Assembly: GCA_944325935.1 (NCBI GenBank)
Contig: CALVCF010000060.1
Span: forward strand, 1 to 40,448
Direction: 5' to 3'
DNA: 40,448 nucleotides
DNA from: an uncultured Erysipelotrichaceae bacterium
GTDB taxonomy: Bacteria; Bacillota_I; Bacilli_A; Erysipelotrichales; Erysipelotrichaceae
Shown: in pieces, positions 40,399-40,448 of the stretch
How the letters are laid out: every line of letters starts with the position of its first letter
How positions within the stretch are numbered: position 1 is the first letter of the stretch
Translations under genes and position numbers: made by a program
The notes under the pieces: model-generated
The model's database searches: none
Told to the model about the DNA's origin: nothing
The model's input: only the letters and a program-made list of their open reading frames with translations

Positions 40399-40448
40399 TA
40401 GTCTTAAATTGAATGTATTGTCAAAGATCTCTTGCAAGTTTAAATAAG

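Overview
The window comes from a low-GC Gram-positive bacterium (Firmicutes/Bacillota) using the standard code, since many genes end in TGA. An export-and-polymerise set for wall teichoic acid, a sortase-type surface protein, a galactitol-type PTS and a CBS-containing family II pyrophosphatase fit a fermentative, gut-type lineage such as the Erysipelotrichales. That placement is inference from gene content. I recognise no rRNA, tRNA or CRISPR array.

Region 1 (about 1-14.7 kb) is a defence or mobile-gene island. It starts inside a multi-pass membrane protein with a degenerate NUDIX-like domain, resembling TM-NUDIX effectors of CBASS. A decayed AAA/DUF4143 ATPase follows, then two intact AAA/DUF4143 ATPases, and an AbiE-type abortive-infection pair (AbiEii/AbiEi). 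Next is a large TOTE-type primase/helicase/PLD-like protein, whose 5' end is duplicated on the far side of AbiE. An AlbA_2 (Schlafen-type) regulator, a decayed small gene and a third intact AAA/DUF4143 ATPase complete the island. Several genes have private repeat or palindrome arrays directly over their promoters. A 35-bp perfect direct repeat brackets the primase/helicase plus AlbA_2 segment.

Region 2 (14.7-19.5 kb) holds a secreted leucine-rich-repeat/MBG surface protein, an ATPase of the ATPase_2/DUF234 type, and gene debris: a surface-anchor tail, an unidentified C-terminus and a truncated DeoR regulator.

Region 3 (19.6-25.0 kb) is a sugar operon: class II aldolase-like protein, PTS IIC, IIB and IIA, and an unannotated 42-aa membrane peptide. 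A terminator and a PRD-type regulator follow. The aldolase lacks one expected metal-binding His. Further debris lies at 25.0-25.55 kb.

Region 4 (25.56-32.7 kb) is conserved housekeeping: two HAD phosphatases, a membrane-anchored PLD-like/DUF218-like protein, threonylcarbamoyl-AMP synthase, glyA, the pyrophosphatase, a shrunken amidohydrolase-like protein and a DUF1146 protein.

Region 5 (32.8-39.6 kb) is the wall teichoic acid cluster: tagG, tagH, tagD, then three CDP-glycerol glycerophosphotransferase-type enzymes, the first fused to a GT4 glycosyltransferase. The right end carries an intact small protein whose decayed relative lies at 13 kb, a bidirectional terminator and a 46-aa membrane peptide.

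A recurring feature is a -10 hexamer exactly 6 nt before the ATG at five genes. This predicts leaderless mRNAs, including for two DUF4143 ATPases and the 5' end of the primase/helicase locus.
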